Of a stretch of DNA of 64,000 bases, positions 26,576 to 40,694 are shown piece after piece; within the stretch, counting starts at the first letter, position 1, and each line of letters opens with the position of its first letter. Under the pieces are notes generated by a model. It was not told the origin of the DNA and did not search any database. It worked only from the letters and a program-made list of their open reading frames with translations. Position numbers and translations under genes: made by a program. Location: the NCBI RefSeq assembly GCF_022539315.1, contig NC_066333.1, forward strand, positions 10,941,001 through 11,005,000, given 5' to 3'. The DNA is from Serinus canaria (lineage: Eukaryota > Chordata > Aves > Passeriformes > Fringillidae).

Positions 26576-29387
26576 ATAGTCACATAAAAACTTTGTGGCT
26601 GGCAGTGCTTCCTGCCCAAAGATGGCTGAATTCATTAGGCTGCTATGAATTGCTGTAAAATTCTGTAAATGCTGCTTTTAAACTCTGTTTTATGTGCCTA
26701 AGTGTGCATTTGTGTGAATTATCTTGAGGGAAACTTAATAAATGCAAACTAAAATCAACAGTAGGACAGAGTTTGTGAAGGGCAGTGGATTGGAGCTTGG
26801 AACTCTTGAGCTCTGGTGAGCAGTAATGGGCAGCAAGAATAGCTTAAAATACTTCTTCCCATTTCTGAAGTCTGTTTTGAAAGGGAATGTGGAAAAATTC
26901 TCAAAAACCATCTTCAGTGAGCTAGAATTTTATCAAAATCAAGGCAGAATAAAAAAAGTGAGGGAAAAGTCAGAAATAAAATGTGAGAGAATCAATTCAG
27001 AAGTGGATTGAGGAGAAGTGAAAGGGTTTGATGCCAGTAGTCATTAGCCTGAAAGACAGAACCTGTCAAAATAAAGTGAGTGTTGTGCAAGAAAAATCAG
27101 TGCAGCATGAGGAGGCACTTGGATTTTTCAGACCTAAATGAATTTATGGTAAGTGATGGACAAATTTACCTTTGATTTGAGTTATTTTAGTTCTCCAAGA
27201 GCTATTTTAAACTGAGAGATGACAAATTTCTGCGTTTTGAGAGATTCCTCTCAATTTCTAGAAATCTGGAAAAGGATCAGAATTTTGGGGTGGTGGCAGA
27301 GGCAGGACTGTGCCTGGGGAGGTTTTCCCTGGGCTCTGTCAGGTGCTGCAGGTTTCTGGTTCTTCTCTTTAGCCTCCAGCTTGGGACCAGTGAGACTTGG
27401 TTGAGAAAGAAGCTGGGAACACAGATTTATAAGTGACTCAGAGGGGCCATCATTTTACAAGGATGTAAAGGGTGTCAGGTCTGGTGGATTTGGGGATTTG
27501 GATCCTTTGCAAAAACGTGCCTGAAAAGCACCAAAACACAACAGTCTTGGCTTTTATCAATGCTTCTTTTTTTCAGAGAGAGTTCCTTTTTTCTGACCTA
27601 CAGAGGCATTTAGGAATTGTCTCCCAGACATCTTCCTTGTGAGTTCTTCTTGCATTTGTTTGTAATTTTAATGTCAAGCACAAATTTACTCAAATATGTA
27701 AATCCATGTTTATGGATTTTCAGGATGAGAGCCCAGATAGTGGAATTCTGGTAACACAGTATCTACTTTACTTTTTAGTAATCTGTGATCTGAAAAAGAA
27801 ACACTCATACTCTGCTCAGGCTCAGAACATTTCAAAAAAAGTCTACAACTCAATTACCAGGGCTTGGTGCCCTTACAAAAAGGAAACAGCACCTGATTAA
27901 CTGAGGAGGAAATAAACAGCAGCAATGGAATGTGACCTTTAAAGAGCAGCTCATGAAAATCTTTTGGAACATTTCTACCTAAAGGATATGCCAGGAATAT
28001 ACTTTCTGTGGTTGTTCTCTTCATTCTGTGCTGCTGCTTCCCTGACACTCTGGGGTCTGGGGTTTGTGTCTTGGATTCCCTGGGGCTTCATGGGCTGTGT
28101 GTCCAAACCTGGACTGAGACTGCAGCTGCTGGGATTCCTGGCTTTTAAATGAAATTTTATTGGTCTGGTTATTTACCTCATGAAATATGAAATGTTCTCT
28201 TCACTTCTTAATTTGATCCATTCAATATTTTATGATAGTGTGAGTGGTCAGGTTAATGGGCATGTCAAAGGAGTGCCACAATCAGGGCCACGAGCTGTGA
28301 TCAATTTTCAGATCTCATCTTTGCCTATTATCTTCTTAATAACAAAAATGATGTTGAGAATCTATAGTGTCATTTAGCCACAGTTATTAAATACAGGTGT
28401 GCAGAAGAAAGCTGAAAATCACTTTGAATTCTTGTATTCTTAAGGGCTGGAATGTGGGTTCATGAATTTAATCAAAGTACAAGTACTAGAAAATATTTTG
28501 GAATAATTTTTTTATTTACTATTGGGCAGAATAGTACATTACATTTTACTGAACATGAAATCTGGCTTCTTAGGTAGGACACAAGAGAACATAAAATGAA
28601 CCTTCTTGTCATATAAATGGGGTTTTTCAGCATTCAACTGTGATATATAATCAGTTCTAAGTCAAGTTGAAATTTCCTTATAACCCTTTTTGTTAACCTT
28701 CAGCTGTGAAGTAAATGAAACCAGATTGCCCATGAACAGTAAATCAATTTTCCCATTTTAATTAGATCATTTACAAATCCTTTGTATATTGAAAAAACAG
28801 GAAAATACAGATCCCTCAGATGTTTGAACACACCCTTAAAAGCTTGCACTTTTCTTGTAACTTTGGTATTAAAAGTCAGATGAGTCCTGCAGAATCCATC
28901 TTCCATAGCACTGTTGTAGTTATTTATCAATGGTAACATTGCTCTTTTATTTCCATTCTCTACACTTCCTTTACCTCTCACTTTTTCTCTCTCTGTGACT
29001 CCACCCCTGCATTCCTCTGCTCCTGGGCTGTTTTTCTGAAGGAATGCTGACAGTCAATTCTTTCCTATCAGAACTCCAGAAGCACCCAAAACTTCAGGAA
29101 TAATTTAAAGCCTCCAAAGGTGCAGCCACCTGTGTTTCCTTTCCTTCTCTTTGTTCACATAGGAACAGGTGACTCAAAAGAACAGGACCCAAATCTGAAA
29201 TGCAGACAGGTCCTTCCCTGAACTTGCAGTTAAGAAGAAATTTTTTGTTGATGAAATTTAATTCAATTAAACTTGGAGAGGTGGTTACTATCTCACAGAT
29301 TCCCTTTCTCAAATCAATTTCTTTATGTTGGAAAAGGATCCAAGAGCTCCTTATCTCCCTGGATGTTGCTTTTTTTTCCTCCCCCAG

Positions 29388-29400
29388 AAAAAAAAAAAAA
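29388..29400 (+). repeat. Poly(A) run
   Basis: Thirteen A residues preceded by a T-rich and C-rich tract. Confidence 0.8.
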
Positions 29401-29957
29401 TCCTTATGTGGCCAGTACAAAGAGAATTGTTTATGCTTTTCTGAGTGAATGCCAAGAATAAAAGAACCAGAAAACAAAGACTAAACCCTTCTTGAATTTG
29501 CTACTTTAATTTTCTGACAGTCTGTCACACTGAAGCAGAAAAAAATCTTAAAAATTCAGTTTATATATTTCCTTTAAAACTATTTGGGAAGCTGAGTGTG
29601 CACCAGCCTTTGAAGAGACTATAATCTAGGTTGAAAGCATAAGAGGAGGCACATTAGAAACTTTTTTCTTCCTTTTGTTTTCTCTTCAAAATTGAATGGG
29701 ACAAATCATCACAGTTCTGTTCTCTCAAAAGCCATTGAACATCTGCCACCAGATAAGGATTGTCAGCCTTTCTGCCTCTGTCTGCAGAGCTGGTGCACAG
29801 CAATAATCACTGCTCCTCCTGACAGTTGCTGCTCATCAGAGGATGTGAACTCAGGCTCCCCTCATCTCTTCTGTCCCTCCTATCATCCACCCTCCCCAGC
29901 CTCATTTCTATTTCGTAGATCCTACTTTTTTCCAAGACTTTTTTTTAGTGTTTTGAC

Positions 29958-29972
29958 AAAAAAAAAAAAAAA
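29958..29972 (+). repeat. Poly(A) run
   Basis: About fifteen A residues. No retroposon body was recognised upstream. Confidence 0.8.
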
Positions 29973-30347
29973 GTGGAATTTTTAAAAGAAGTTTTTCATT
30001 TTTAGGTCTTTTGCTATCACATGGAAATTAGGTTTATACTGTCAGCAGTTGCTTGTCTCTGTCAGGTTTCAAAACTCCAGTCAGGTTTGAAAACTTCTCA
30101 GTTTATTAATTATAACTAAAGGAAATGAAGAGTAAAAACAAGTATAAATCCATAATAAACAACTATTCACCATCCCTTGAGCCTGCTTGCAGCTCCAGCT
30201 GTACATTATCTATAATGTTAGAGATGTTATTGGTGTATGTAGTGTTTGTGCTACAGACATGGACCACACCATTGTTATCCTGCATCAATTATTATAAACA
30301 GGTAGACAAATAATAAAAAACATCCATGGCAAAAGATGCAAAGTAGA

Positions 30348-30411
30348 TGTTGGAAATGTGAAGAGACTTATTCAGCCAAGTTATTGTTGGAAATGTAAAG
30401 AATTACTCAGC
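30348..30411 (+). repeat. Diverged direct duplication, ~28-bp units
   Basis: TGTTGGAAATGTGAAGAGAC...TTCAGC (30348-30376) is repeated as TGTTGGAAATGTAAAGAATTACTCAGC (30385-30411), starting 37 bp downstream. It looks like a small old tandem duplication. Confidence 0.6.
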
Positions 30412-31924
30412 TTCGTGTTCTCAGCTCACCAAGACACAATGGCTAAAAAACTTTAGAAAAAAAGGAAACTTGATGGTATCCCCAAAAGATCCCTCTTGGA
30501 AATGCTGCTTCCTGGAATGAATTTGCAATAAGGCAAATAATTTAGATATCTAGAGCAAGCCTGCTACAGATACGAGGCACAAATATTCAAGTTCTCTGCT
30601 ACTTCTGTGTTTAATCAAAACACGTTAATTCAAAATATGCACCTCAATCCCAGTCATTTCATATTGTATATATATGTCTTGATAAAACAAATACAGGTCT
30701 AGTATTGTTTAATAAAAGAATAACAAAATGATTCCTGACATAATCACCTTTAAGCTCATCCCTGACCTCATATATTTTAATTATGTATGAGAGTTAGAAG
30801 ATGGCCTGTGCAACAAGGAGCCCTTCATTACCTGTAATTCCTATTTTATAACTTTTTTGTTTGATCTGTTCCAGGATTCATTCTGAAGAAATTCAACAGA
30901 ATAAATTATCATTCTCCCCAACCATTTGACTGCAGCTTTGAATATATAATGTACCCACCCATGTATATTATTTATGAAAGATTGATTATTCTTTCATCTC
31001 AATATCCCTTTTATGCCAGGAGAATTTTGGATTTAACACTTTCCGTCCTAGACATGAAGAATTGCTGCCCAAATGTGCTGCTGCATCCCACATGGGCACA
31101 TCAAAGCCTGCTGAGAGCTCATCTGGGTCCATCAGCAGGAACTGCAGTTCCACTTTTGGCTCACAGGCTGCTAAAGGTAACTCAGGGGATGGGAAGGGGA
31201 GTAGGTGAATGGACTTTATCACCCGTGCCCTAAATGATGAAACATGCTCTTTTAAAGCTGGATCAACTTGGAATTTTAAATTAGACTTTTGGCTCTGATT
31301 CAGGGCTTTGCTGCACCTGTTTTTGACCAGTGAGTGGAGCAGTAGAGAGCTAAAACTGCAAAAACAAAATCTAGGAAAGTGGGTATAAACACGACCTGCA
31401 GGGATGTAGTTGGAAGCCATTTGTGTTTCAGTGGGTTTGCTGTGTTTGTGTACATTGGATGAAAATAAATAAAACAGGTTATTTGTCTTGGGAAAGTGCT
31501 GCAAGCTGCTCTAAGACCTTTCTCCTGCCCACCCTTTGTCCAACTTGGATTAGTTTGGTGACAGTGGGATGAGTTACATGAAGAGCATGGATGGGTATTT
31601 GGGTCACATCATGCCCCTGCTGAACTTGGAAGGGTTTTACTGGTACATTTTATCTCCAGGTTGTCAAGCTTGACTGGAAACAGGTCAAGGAATAGTTAAT
31701 CTTGTAGCTCCAGGGTTAGGGTCAAGGGTTCATACCACCACTGCTGCTTCTCAGAGTTTGTCTTCATAGGTGTTTGGTCATGTGATGATCTTTGCAACAC
31801 ATAAAGCTGTTTTGATTTTTGATTACTTTTCTGGTGGTCAATTATCTTGACTCCCTTTTTATCTTCTCTTTCTACTAAAATTATCCATTTTTGCTTAGAC
31901 ATTTTGTAGAAATTGTTTCCTTTT

Positions 31925-31986
31925 CCATGCTAGGGGAGTTGGAGCTAGATGACCTTCAAGGTCCCGTCCAAACCATTTTATGATTG
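31925..31986 (+). mobile_element. CR1 LINE 3' end, 5'-truncated
   Basis: The segment GGGGAGTTGGAGCTAGATGA followed by CCTTCAAGGTCCCGTCCAAACC and ATTTTATGATT matches the terminal consensus of avian CR1 elements. The usual form is 'ggttggaactagatgatctttaaggtccc..ccaaaccattctatgatt'. CR1 copies in birds are usually truncated at the 5' end and finish in a short ATTCTATGATT-type tail, as here. No coding part is present, and the insertion is moderately diverged. Confidence 0.85.
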
Positions 31987-34900
31987 AGTTACTTGGCAAA
32001 AATAATTGAATTTTCAATCTAAGCCCAATGTGAAAAAAGATCAAATGAAATATGGGTTTCCTAAATGATAACTAAAAATCTAAATAATATAAATGTCAGA
32101 AGGAAATACATTTTTCAAATGGCGAATTAATACCATGATTTAAAGATGTGGAATCAAAATAATTTCATGTTATGCATTTTGAGCAGGGAGGATTTCTTTT
32201 GGTCAAAATAACTTTAGATAGAAAGCTAAAAGACTGCTGCAGGTTTTGGTTAAAAATGAATCAAAGTTTCACCTAAACTTGGTTTTGCGTTTTATGATAA
32301 AAATATGTTGTCAGGTTGTCCAATAAGGTTATCTTTTGAAATGTGATGCCTAAGCAATGAGTAGAGTAGGAATTATTCAGTCATCACCCTGTCAAGGACT
32401 GCATGATTCCCACTGGCACTGGGAGGATGACGTGCAAACCAAGGCCCTCATTCTGGAAAGATGTCACATTTCTCCAGCTTGTGCTCAAAACCAGCCAGCA
32501 GCTTCCATGGGACTGCAGTGGCTATGAGCTGCATTGCTGGCTGCTTTCCTGCAAGATGCTGGAGGAAAATTCACTCCCATCAAAGCTCCCTGGGTGTCTT
32601 AACCCTTGCTGGTTCTAAGAGCCTTGTTCTTATCACTGTAGGGATCAGGCTGTGCAGGTTGGGGGGCTGAGGGCTCCCCAGCAGTTCAAAGTAACACGTT
32701 TGCTTTCCAGACCTGTCAGGTATTTGTTGGTTGGAAACCATTCCTCAGTTTCTTCTTCTTTAAAACTGCTCTCAACCTCTCCTGCACACACCAGAGAGCA
32801 AAACCTGGTATTGGTTTTGGAGTATTGGTTTGTCACTGTTCTTCTGCAGAAATAATTCAAAACCACCTGGAATATCAATTATTTCTGTCACAGAGGGTGC
32901 AGCAGTATTGCTCTGCAAGGGTGTGCATTCACCTTTCAAAGCTGAATTGCACCAGATTATGTCTAACACTCAGAATTTCTTGTCCACCAGTAAGATTGAG
33001 TTGGATCTAACTTTGTACAGCTCTGGTAACAAAAAACTTTAAATTCCTTTTTATTTTTGATGTTTTGTGTCCCTTTGTTTCCTTATTCCACCAGTCTAGG
33101 AAGTTTTGTCCCATTTGTGTGTCCATTCATGCAACTTCATTGGTTTTTTTTTTTTTGATTGCTTGGGTTTTGGTGGGTTCTTTCTGAGAGGGCAGAGATG
33201 AAGCAATAGCTTGGGGGAGGTTAATAGATTTTTCCCGTTGAAATTCTTACCTCCTTTTCTAAGAACAAGAAAATCCCTTTCTTTCTCTTTCTACAATACA
33301 GTTCTGAGTTTATTTACAGAATTTTTTTTACAGTGGGAGCTAAAGGAAGGCACTGGGCTCCCTTCATCAGTAGTGTGACTTGATGTGAGTCACTGGAGTC
33401 ACACTCTGCTGAAGTGGCCCATGGCTGGAGGCTGTTTCTGCTCCATCACAGGGAGATTCTGAGTCTCAGTGTTTGACAGTGCTGGCTGGGGATCTTGTCT
33501 CCAACAAACAGCTGATGCTCAGACCCAGCTTTGCAAGGCTGTGCTGCTCCCATCTGTTACCATGGCACTGCTCCTGCTCAAGGTGAAATGCCAGCTCTAA
33601 TAGGGCAGAAGTGCCAAGGAAAGATTAGTTTGGATAGGAGGAGTCAGTTCTGCTGTAAGATCCCAAGAATTGCCCCCTCCAGAACTGTGGCATGCAGGAG
33701 CTGGGCTTTTCTCACTTGCTGCTGCTCGTTTCCCTCGGAGTTACCTTCTCCTCCTGAAGGATGCTCTCCCCAACACCCTGAACTCGGGGCTGGCCCCAGT
33801 CTGCCTCCATCAGCACCCCCAGCTGAACAGCAGACTGGGCCTAATTTGGCTTCAGTGAATGATTTCCTGTGTTTTAGAGCTAGCCAAGAATGCTGTGGCA
33901 GATGATGATATCCCATCCTGTTAGTTCTTTGCATATCACACTGTTTCTCTCACTACATGATCATTGCCCTTTTTCTTAAATAAACATTGCACTGCTGAGC
34001 AGTTAGTGGCTCAAAGAGTAACTTCATAAGTAAAGGGCTTCTTTTTACATTTACAGTTAAATTGATGTCATTGTTCTAGGTCCTCGAGCCATTCTAATTG
34101 ATCCTGAAACTCTTAAGGTTAGAAGTTCTCTTCTTTCAAAGATACTCATTTAAATAATTTATCTGTTACTCTTTTATTATACATTTCTTTTTTGAACTTT
34201 TCTTTCAGGGAAATGGTGGTTAACAATGAGAAAAAAAAATGTGTTTGGAGTTTCAGGTTCCTTTATCTGCTGGTTGATGAGGTTTTGTTTTTTTTCCTGC
34301 AGTACTTTTGGGGCATCCTTTTGGGGCAAGGCCTGGAGATTTTGTCATTTTGGACTCACTTTTGTTAAAGCTTGTCAGCATGGTATTTTAGATAGCCATG
34401 CTGAAGTTGTGCACCTAAAGTTATAAGGTGGATTTGGTCTGTATCTGGATATATTCTGAGGCTGTTGGGAGGTTTCCTGCAGTTGTCATAGCCCTGGTGC
34501 AGTCTTCTGCAGTGTTTTACCTATGAACACCAGACTGGAAAATCAGCCAGGTTGGAGTTATTTTATAAAAGGATAGAAGAACAGATTGACTGGAGAAGTT
34601 GCCATAAACAAAGTGAATTGTTCATTACAGGAGGAAAATGAACCTTCTATAGGGAAGATTAACTGTCTATTAACTGCAGGCCAGGAAGGGAGAGCAGACA
34701 GTTGCTCAGGATATATTAATTTGCAGCAGCTCAGTATCTCTGCCTCCCACTCAGTTAACATCACTCTGTCTCTTTATTTTATTCTTCTCCAGAGATTTTT
34801 TAATTACCTTTTCTTTATTCTCTCAGTTCGAAACTAATGATGGAGTAATTATTAGTTGTAAATCAGAATGCCTGAAGATGAAGAGACCAGCACTAGAACT

Positions 34901-37900
34901 CAGGACTAAAGCAAACTGAAAGCTTCATCTCTTTTCACAGCATTCCTGGAGATTTCCACTTCAGCAAGTTCTTAGTCTCATGGACATGGGTTTTTTGCAT
35001 AGATGTTATTTCTACACCCTGGGATTAGCAAAGCAAATCTCTGAGGTGCCAAATCCCAGAGTGCAGAGCTCTGCCAGGGACCTTTGTGGATGTGGAAGGA
35101 AACAGCTCTGCAGGCAGGAGTGCTTGGGGAGGTTGGAGGGCAGGTATTGGCCCTGAGTTTGCTGGACAATTTTGAGTTTTCCAGCCTGTCTCAGGAGCTC
35201 TGGGAGAGTGGGGCTCAGCTGAAATAAATGAGCAGGATGGAGCTGCTGGTTTTGTCAGACGTGGAGGCAAGGGCAGATCTCAGCTTCTTCTGCCCTCTGT
35301 GGTTTTTGCACAATGTTATCTGTGTGCCACGCCAGCAGCCTGGACCAATATTTGACATGTTGTGAAGGCAGAGGGGAGGACAGAGATGCCTTTTTCACTC
35401 CAAAACTCAGAACTTTTAAGTGCCACACAGGAACAAGTGATGAGCTGAGGTTTGGAGGATTGCACTGCCCAGAGCTGCTGTGAGGTCTGAGCTGTGCTCA
35501 GGCTCCCTGCCTGCAGTCTCCTGTGCTGAGTGCTGTTGTCAGGTGGCAGGCAGGAATGTGTGTGTGCCATGCACACACTCACCCATCCATAACTGATGGG
35601 TTTGCTGCAGGAATCGTGGATGATCAACATCCAGGAGCACAGAACAGCAGCTGCTGCGTGGCTTTAAAGAAACTCCTCAGAGTGGGGCACCAAGGGCTCA
35701 GGGAAGTCCTGGTGCCCTTCCAGCAGCAGAACAAATGACTTGTGTCATCTGCTGTTAATGTTGATGCAAACTTTGACATAACAGTGGCATTTGTACTATT
35801 TTTTTATGTTTGTCATAATAATTTATTATAATTTAATTCTTTATTGGAATGTTTAATTTAAAGTAAGGAAAGATGGCTCACACAACATCTTCTGAGCACT
35901 GCCTGCACTGCAGAGTGTAATAATTAACACTTTTAAACATGTGCAATTCACATCAGCTTGCATTTGTAAATCCAGTTAATAATATCAAATTATCCATTTA
36001 ATAATACCAAAATAGGAGATTTCAGTTAATAAGCTCTTGAGCTATGCACCTCAAATGCTTTCTGTGGAGGTTTTTGTGATTTGGGCAGCTGAAATACCTG
36101 GCTAAGAGGTGAAGAAGAATCAGCTGACAAACCAACAAATGCAGCAGCAAGAAATTATTTTCAAGTGGCACAACCTGCATTTAGAAATGTTAAAAAATCA
36201 GGTTACATACAGAAAAAAATTCAGTGTATTACCATTCATGGAGAAATTATAAATTCCAAACAAGTGGGAATATAATGTTCCAGCCATCTAAATGTAGAGT
36301 TCCTATACCAGCAGGAATGCTGGAATAGCATTTTATTTCCCACTGTGATGAAATTGGCAAATTCAACACTTAATCTAGTTTCTAGGAGGATTTTTTTCCT
36401 CCATGGCAATTGGGAAATTTGTAATTTTATATATTCTACCAGAATTTAGTTGCTGGTGGTTAACAATTATGCCACAATGTAGTAGCCTTAACAGAAATTT
36501 CAGTACCTGGATTTGGGATGAGAACATTAATAGAGTGAAAAATGCCAATGGAATGTTGTAACATAAATTATTAAGCAATAATAAATGAAAACCAGAATGA
36601 AGAACTGAAAGCCTTCTGAGTCAAGGTGATGCTTGCAATAAATATTTTCACTGAAATACTTCTCCCTGGGTTAGTAGGATGTGAAAAATCCAGCTCCATA
36701 ATAGCAGAGCATTTACAGCGTTGAATACCTGAAGCTGGAATTCTAATAATAAATTGGATTTAAAATCTCTAGGAAATTTTTCAAAATCTCAAGGAGATTT
36801 TAAAGTAGAAAATTTCAAGTAAAGAGTCCAGAATGGGCCACACCTGAGCTCCTCTCTGTGTCTGGTGGGATTTAACCACCAGATAGTTTAGTTCTGTCCT
36901 AAAGTATTTGGAGGTCTCTGAAGGAAATTGATTTATTATTCTGTATTTTATCATAGTGTGGTGGCTTTTATCTCCATAAGTATCTCTTCCAAACTTCTCT
37001 GGCTACTAAACTTTAGCTTCCAAAGGACTCCCAGAATATTAAGAACAGCTGGAGAAAATCAGCTAACCTGGAATATCACTTCCTTCTAATGACATTTGTG
37101 CTGTATATGTGAATCAAAAAGTCAAACAACATATTTCATTTTCATCACAACATGAGTTTTGTGTCTGACATTAATACAGGGTCAAATAAACATTGCATGG
37201 GAAGGAAATAAATCTGAATTTCAAGTCTGAAAGGGCAGTCATATTTCTTGAATGTTCTGAATGTCAGCTTTCTGATAGGAAACGAATACCATGGCAAGGA
37301 GCAGGGACATTTGGAGTTGTCTTTTGTATTCACATCCAAGTTTAATTTCTTTGAATCCTTGGTGTTTCCCATGCAGCAGTATCTTATGGCATTTCTAATG
37401 TTTCTCTTAAACTGCAGCAAATGAAAAGCTTTGAAAGGTCAGACCTTCTTTGCCATATCAAATAAAGCTCAGTTAATAGATGTTATTTAATAAAACAGAA
37501 CATGATGTCTCACCCAGATGTGTTGTTAAAGATGAACTTCCCTTAGAGTTTTGGTACCACAGTGTCTCATAGATTTTAAGTTCTTCTAAAAAAAATTATA
37601 CTGGGCATCCTAATAATAAATACAATGATTTTTTAAAAAATCCTGAGCTCTTTTGTGCCCTGTGATTATAATGGGAAGTTATCATTTGGGGACAGACAGA
37701 TTAACACAATTGTCCTGTGACCTAAATGTCCTGGGAAATGGAATCTAATGTCAAAAATAAGAACAGTAAATTACTATTTAATTCAACAGCTGAGAGCAGG
37801 CAATATTCTCTCACTTAGTAATGCCAGAGTGTTGTTTGATTTTATGCAGTCTGTATGGTAAGAATAAGTAAAGGTGAAGTTCAGGGTAAGATAACCCCAA

Positions 37901-38078
37901 AAGATTTTGGTTTAGGGCTTTCTTAAGAGTGCCCACAGTTATTTCTGGTAAAAAGCTGAGACTCTCATTCTTCCTTGACAAAATGGGTCATAATCAGCAA
38001 ATTTAGCTGCTGTTCTCTCTAGTTACATTATAATGGCCTGAATTTTCTATACCTAGGGATGAACTGCAATGTGATTTT
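31987..38078. other. Non-coding stretch, no gene recognised
   Basis: Locally GC-richer parts at about 33420-33900 and 35000-35720 give several overlapping open frames on both strands, none with a recognisable domain. CpG remains rare, so these are not CpG islands. A tubulin-like short peptide at 34061-34150 is discussed as a finding, not called as an exon. Confidence 0.5.
33144..33156 (+). repeat. Poly(T) run
   Basis: Thirteen T residues; low-complexity tract. Confidence 0.75.
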
Positions 38079-38122
38079 ATTTTATTATTTTTTAACTTTT
38101 ATTTTATTATTTTTTAACTTTT
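38079..38122 (+). repeat. Perfect 22-bp tandem duplication
   Basis: The 22-bp unit at 38079-38100 is repeated without change at 38101-38122. Absence of any mismatch suggests a recent event, possibly polymorphic. Confidence 0.9.
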
Positions 38123-40694
38123 CCTTGTTCCTAATATGCTCAGGGTGCATTTTCTGTGTAGTGAGTAACAGTTTTCTTTGAAATAATCCTCCTAGGCTGA
38201 ACTAGCATGTTCATGATTAGAAACTCTGCTCTGAACAAATAAAAGAGAGACAAATTACCAGGGGAGAAGGCAGGCTGTGAGCAGATGGGAAGTCAGGGCC
38301 CTGCTCTGTCTCCAGTCTCCCACTGCTCTGGGGTTGGGTGCTAACAAGGAACTGCTCTTGCCAAGGTTCAGGCTCACCCTTGCTCACCATTAACTCAATT
38401 TAAGTTAATTGAGTGACCATTCTAAGCTGGGAGTAGCTCAAGGGCTGATTCTCAAATTTGCAGAGAGATTTCAGGTCCTTTTCAGGGGGCAGTGCTGGGA
38501 TCCCCCTGCAGTGATGAGGCTCAGCTGCCTTCAGTGTCCTGCTTGGGCTTTGGGGGAACAAAGAAAAGGGTTTGGAGGATGCTGATTTTTAGATTTAGCA
38601 TAAAACAATTACTGTTTTTTAAAGATGTTTCCTACCTCTGAAAGGTAAAAAAATCACATGTTGAACCATCTCCTTACAATTTTCATTTTTCCAAGTTTTT
38701 TAAAATGATCTAAAATTCCTATAGGAAGAAATTGCCTTTGAGATTTGTTTTCCTAATTAATCAACTCTTTTAATTGTTTTCATTGTTCTGAAAGCAGAGA
38801 AAGAACTCTGGGTGGAAAGGAAGATCTTCACAAGCCCTAGGTATTTTTTTAAATAAAGACCTAGATAGGAGGAATTTAGTCTCATCTTCTTTCATTACTG
38901 CCTGTGAAATGAGGTGAGAATATATAATCCTCATCCTTCTACCAGTGGCTCAGCCAGGACACTGTGCAAGAACCAATTGTTATAGTAATTGAATTTGAGG
39001 AAAATTTATGAATCCTCTTCAATAATGTCAAGTTTATTGAAATCTAAAAATAAAGAAACAGAACACTAGTCTGTCTAACTAACCATTATTAATAAAGAAA
39101 ACATTCTGTACTTCACAGGAAATTAGTTTTCTAACTATTTGTGCTGCTGTGAAATGTTACTGCATGTGATCATTTGGAAGGAATAGTTTCCAAAATGTGT
39201 CTTCAGCACATTAAATGAAGATCAGTGGAGATTTCCACACAGCCAGGTGGCAATGAACAAGGGAAACTGGAGATAGAACATTAAAACCTTCCTGTCACAA
39301 TCTTCTGGTGAGGGGCTGGACAGGGCAATGGGCTCAAATAAAGAAATTTGAACAGAAATTCAAATTGTTTCATAGAAACATGCAGAAGTACAGCAGGATT
39401 TCCATATTGATGATGATGATGGTGACAGCTCTAATTATAATCATGATTGGCTGTTTGTGTGTGGATTTGCAGAGTAGGAAGATTGAGTCATGGTTTGCAC
39501 ATCCTTGTTCTGCTGAGCCAGAGCCTTCCAGGGGCAGGTGCAGCACATAAGAAGCAAAAGCAGTTTTGGGAGATGGTTGTTGCCCTCCTGCAGCCAGCCT
39601 CGAGTGCAAGGCCTCATCCCCAATGCCTCATTTGTGACCCCCTCTGATGGAAGCTGCCCACCCAGAAACCTCAGTGCTCCTCTGTGCTCCTGGTGCCTGG
39701 AGGACAGAGCACACCCTCATTAATCCAGCAGGGTCACCTAGGACTGGATTGATGGAAATGATTCACAGAGGAAATCTTGTTCTGTTTTACCAATAAACAG
39801 TGTTACATTATCACATTTCAATAGCTAATTCTATCACTGGGCCTTTTCTCTCGAAAATTAACATGATTTTCAGAGGGAAAATAATTACATGTCATTCAGA
39901 ATCCATTAACAACATAAAAATAAAATTGGGTGCTGATTTTCAGAGGGAGAAGTCCAGAGTATCTACACTTCCCTCATGTGGCATGTTAGTGTAAAGGCTT
40001 CTGAGAACCACATTAATCAAATAAAATCTGGTATCTCATATTCCTTTTATTGCAATAGAATTATTTAGGAGCATTAGAATTAGACTTTAAGAAAAGGAGC
40101 TTTATTTAAAGACTTTTGCCTGGGTTAATGCTGGTGAATACTGAAGGAGTTTAGATACAGAAAAACACATCAATGTTGAGTCCTATTTTTTTGCAATACA
40201 AGCAAATAAGCACTAAAAAGCACAAGCAAAACCACTGGAGTTTGCTCCTTATACTGACATTTTTATCAGTGCATCTCATACAGAAAATTCCATCAGTCCC
40301 ACTTAACAGACCAGAAGCTGAAGCACTGCAAATGCAAATATTGCTGGGGTTTAGGTAGGGACAGTTTCACCTTGTTTTGAGACCTCTCTGTCAGTCTGTT
40401 CCCCAACCAGGCAATTTTTCTGTCCCTACAGCAGAACCTGATACTCCTAAAGAGACAGCACAACTTGCTGGGAATTTTTTGTTAGGGACAATTTAGTTTC
40501 TTTTTTTCCCCCCTATGTTTTTGTTTTTCAGCTCCACACACTTAAGGACACAAGAGCTTTTTTAACTCCTATTTTTTTTTTTTTTAACTCTAAATGGACA
40601 GGCAAAGCTAATGATTTTTCAAATGCATTTGTTGCTTTTAAGTGGCACTTGCCAGAGAGCCATTAGAGCTATGATTAATTCCTTCTGTCACAGC
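38123..40694. other. Non-coding stretch, no gene recognised
   Basis: Contains a short (GAT)n run at 39409-39422 and a small inverted repeat (ACTCAATT/AATTGAGT, 38393-38400 with 38407-38414). Several overlapping short frames at 39300-39720 on both strands show no domain. Confidence 0.5.
39409..39422 (+). repeat. (GAT)n microsatellite, short
   Basis: Four GAT/TGA units. Confidence 0.65.

Larger units (their letters stand above)
26576..31924. other. Non-coding stretch, no gene recognised
   Basis: Homopolymer A-runs lie at 29388-29400 and 29958-29972, with a diverged local duplication at 30348-30411. The longest open frame of the window (30986-31504 -, 172 codons) lies here. Its translation shows no domain, signal peptide or repeat, and it is best treated as chance. 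Confidence 0.5.

Noticed and set aside
30986..31504. Longest open frame (172 codons, minus strand)
   Set aside because: No recognisable domain, no signal peptide or repeats, and no retroelement similarity. A frame of this size is expected by chance in 64 kb of six-frame sequence.
34210..34369. Open stretch after a strong TTTTCTTTCAG acceptor-like site
   Set aside because: The translation is hydrophobic and featureless, and no donor or neighbouring exon was found.
33420..35720. GC-richer segments considered as CpG islands or promoters
   Set aside because: CpG dinucleotides are rare throughout, unlike a CpG island.
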